Shown: piece after piece, positions 21,485 to 21,840 of the stretch | Position numbering within the stretch: position 1 is the stretch's first letter | Layout: each line of letters opens with the position of its first letter | Source: CAKOSP01 sp964404455 | GTDB taxonomy: Bacteria; Bacillota_I; Bacilli_A; RF39; UBA660 | Length of the DNA: 21,840 nt | Assembly (NCBI GenBank): GCA_964404455.1 | Contig: CAYOJY010000010.1 | Span: 1-21,840, forward strand | Direction of reading: 5' to 3' | The notes under the pieces: model-generated | What the model was told of the DNA's origin: nothing | Database searches by the model: none | What the model saw: only the letters and a program-made list of their open reading frames with translations | Program-made: the position numbers and the translations under genes

Positions 21485-21793
21485 ATGTCAAAAGAAAAAG
21501 TTAGAATAATTTTAAAGGCTTATGATCACCGTTTATTAGATTTAGCGGCTGGAAAAATTATGGAAACAGTTAAAAGAATGGGTGGTGTAGTTTCTGGCCC
21601 AGTGCCGCTTCCGACTGAAATTGAAAAAATTACAGTTTTAAGAGCCGTGCATAAATATAAAGATGCAAGAGAACAATTCGAAAAAAGAACGCATAAGAGA
21701 TTAATTGATATTAAAAATCCAAATAAAGAAACTGTTGAAGCACTGACTCACTTAGATTTACCAAGTGGTGTTGATATCAATATTAAATTATAA
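21485..21793 (+). CDS. rpsJ: 30S ribosomal protein S10
   Basis: S10 is a 30S head protein and, as NusE, part of antitermination complexes. The 102-aa sequence has the family start KVRIILKAYDHRLLDLAAGKI, GPVPLPTEIEKITVLRAVHKYKDAREQFEKRTHKRLIDI (family signature) and THLDLPSGVDINIKL at the end. Full length. GGAGG at 21471-21475 is 9 nt before the ATG; a second ATG at 21478 opens a short out-of-frame reading frame and is not used. It is the first gene of the S10 operon, followed by rplC after 22 nt. Confidence 0.98.
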   Translation: MSKEKVRIILKAYDHRLLDLAAGKIMETVKRMGGVVSGPVPLPTEIEKITVLRAVHKYKDAREQFEKRTHKRLIDIKNPNKETVEALTHLDLPSGVDINIKL

Positions 21794-21815
21794 GGAAAAG
21801 GAAGGAAAGATTAAA

Positions 21816-21840
21816 ATGAAAGGAATCTTAGGATGCAAAG
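21816..21840 (+). CDS. rplC: 50S ribosomal protein L3, 5' end only
   Basis: Only the first eight codons (MKGILGCK) are in the window. They match the universal L3 start MKGILGKKVGMT except for Cys at residue 7. GGAAGG lies upstream at a normal distance. Position directly after rpsJ is the standard S10 operon order, so the call is firm despite the truncation by the window end. Confidence 0.88.

Overview
The window is a very AT-rich chromosomal segment from a member of the Firmicutes, class Bacilli. The best fit is an uncultured, gut-type, reduced-genome lineage (RF39- or Erysipelotrichales-like), but the taxonomy is inferred from gene content only. UGA is used as a normal stop (ABC ATPase, pgk), so this is not a code-4 mollicute. 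Spo0A, YabG, YabP, YabQ, Veg and SpoVG point to an endospore-forming ancestry and probably an active sporulation programme.

Region 1 (1-3170) is an accessory island. It holds most of a diversity-generating retroelement (DGR): an Asn-codon-rich template repeat (about 48-175), an Avd-like four-helix protein and a DGR-type reverse transcriptase with the IGxxxSQ and YMDD motifs. The target gene with its variable repeat is not in the window. A decayed serine-recombinase tail and a BRO-N/DinD-like gene follow.

Region 2 (3276-13730) is a compressed version of the Bacillus subtilis metS-to-divIC region: metG, tatD, a 3D-domain protein, rsmA, then a DUF488 gene and an ABC exporter pair, then yabG, veg, spoVG, yabP, yabQ and divIC, with clpP converging from the other strand. 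Several promoters have the form TTGACA-like, 17 bp, TGnTAAAAT or TGnTATAAT. rsmA appears to use a Shine-Dalgarno sequence that is separated from its start codon by a hairpin.

Region 3 (13928-21037) carries a large nucleoside kinase overlapping gapA, then pgk-tpiA, then spo0A (with a perfect 0A box upstream), then gpmI. Placing the sporulation master regulator inside the lower-glycolysis cluster is unusual. GapA lacks the usual NAD-selecting Asp, and TpiA departs from consensus at the active-site Ser and Glu.

Region 4 (21038-21840) starts with a gene-poor stretch holding probable remnants of small ribbon-helix-helix genes. It then has a strong promoter, a structured leader RNA and the first two genes of the S10 ribosomal protein operon (rpsJ, and rplC cut by the window end).
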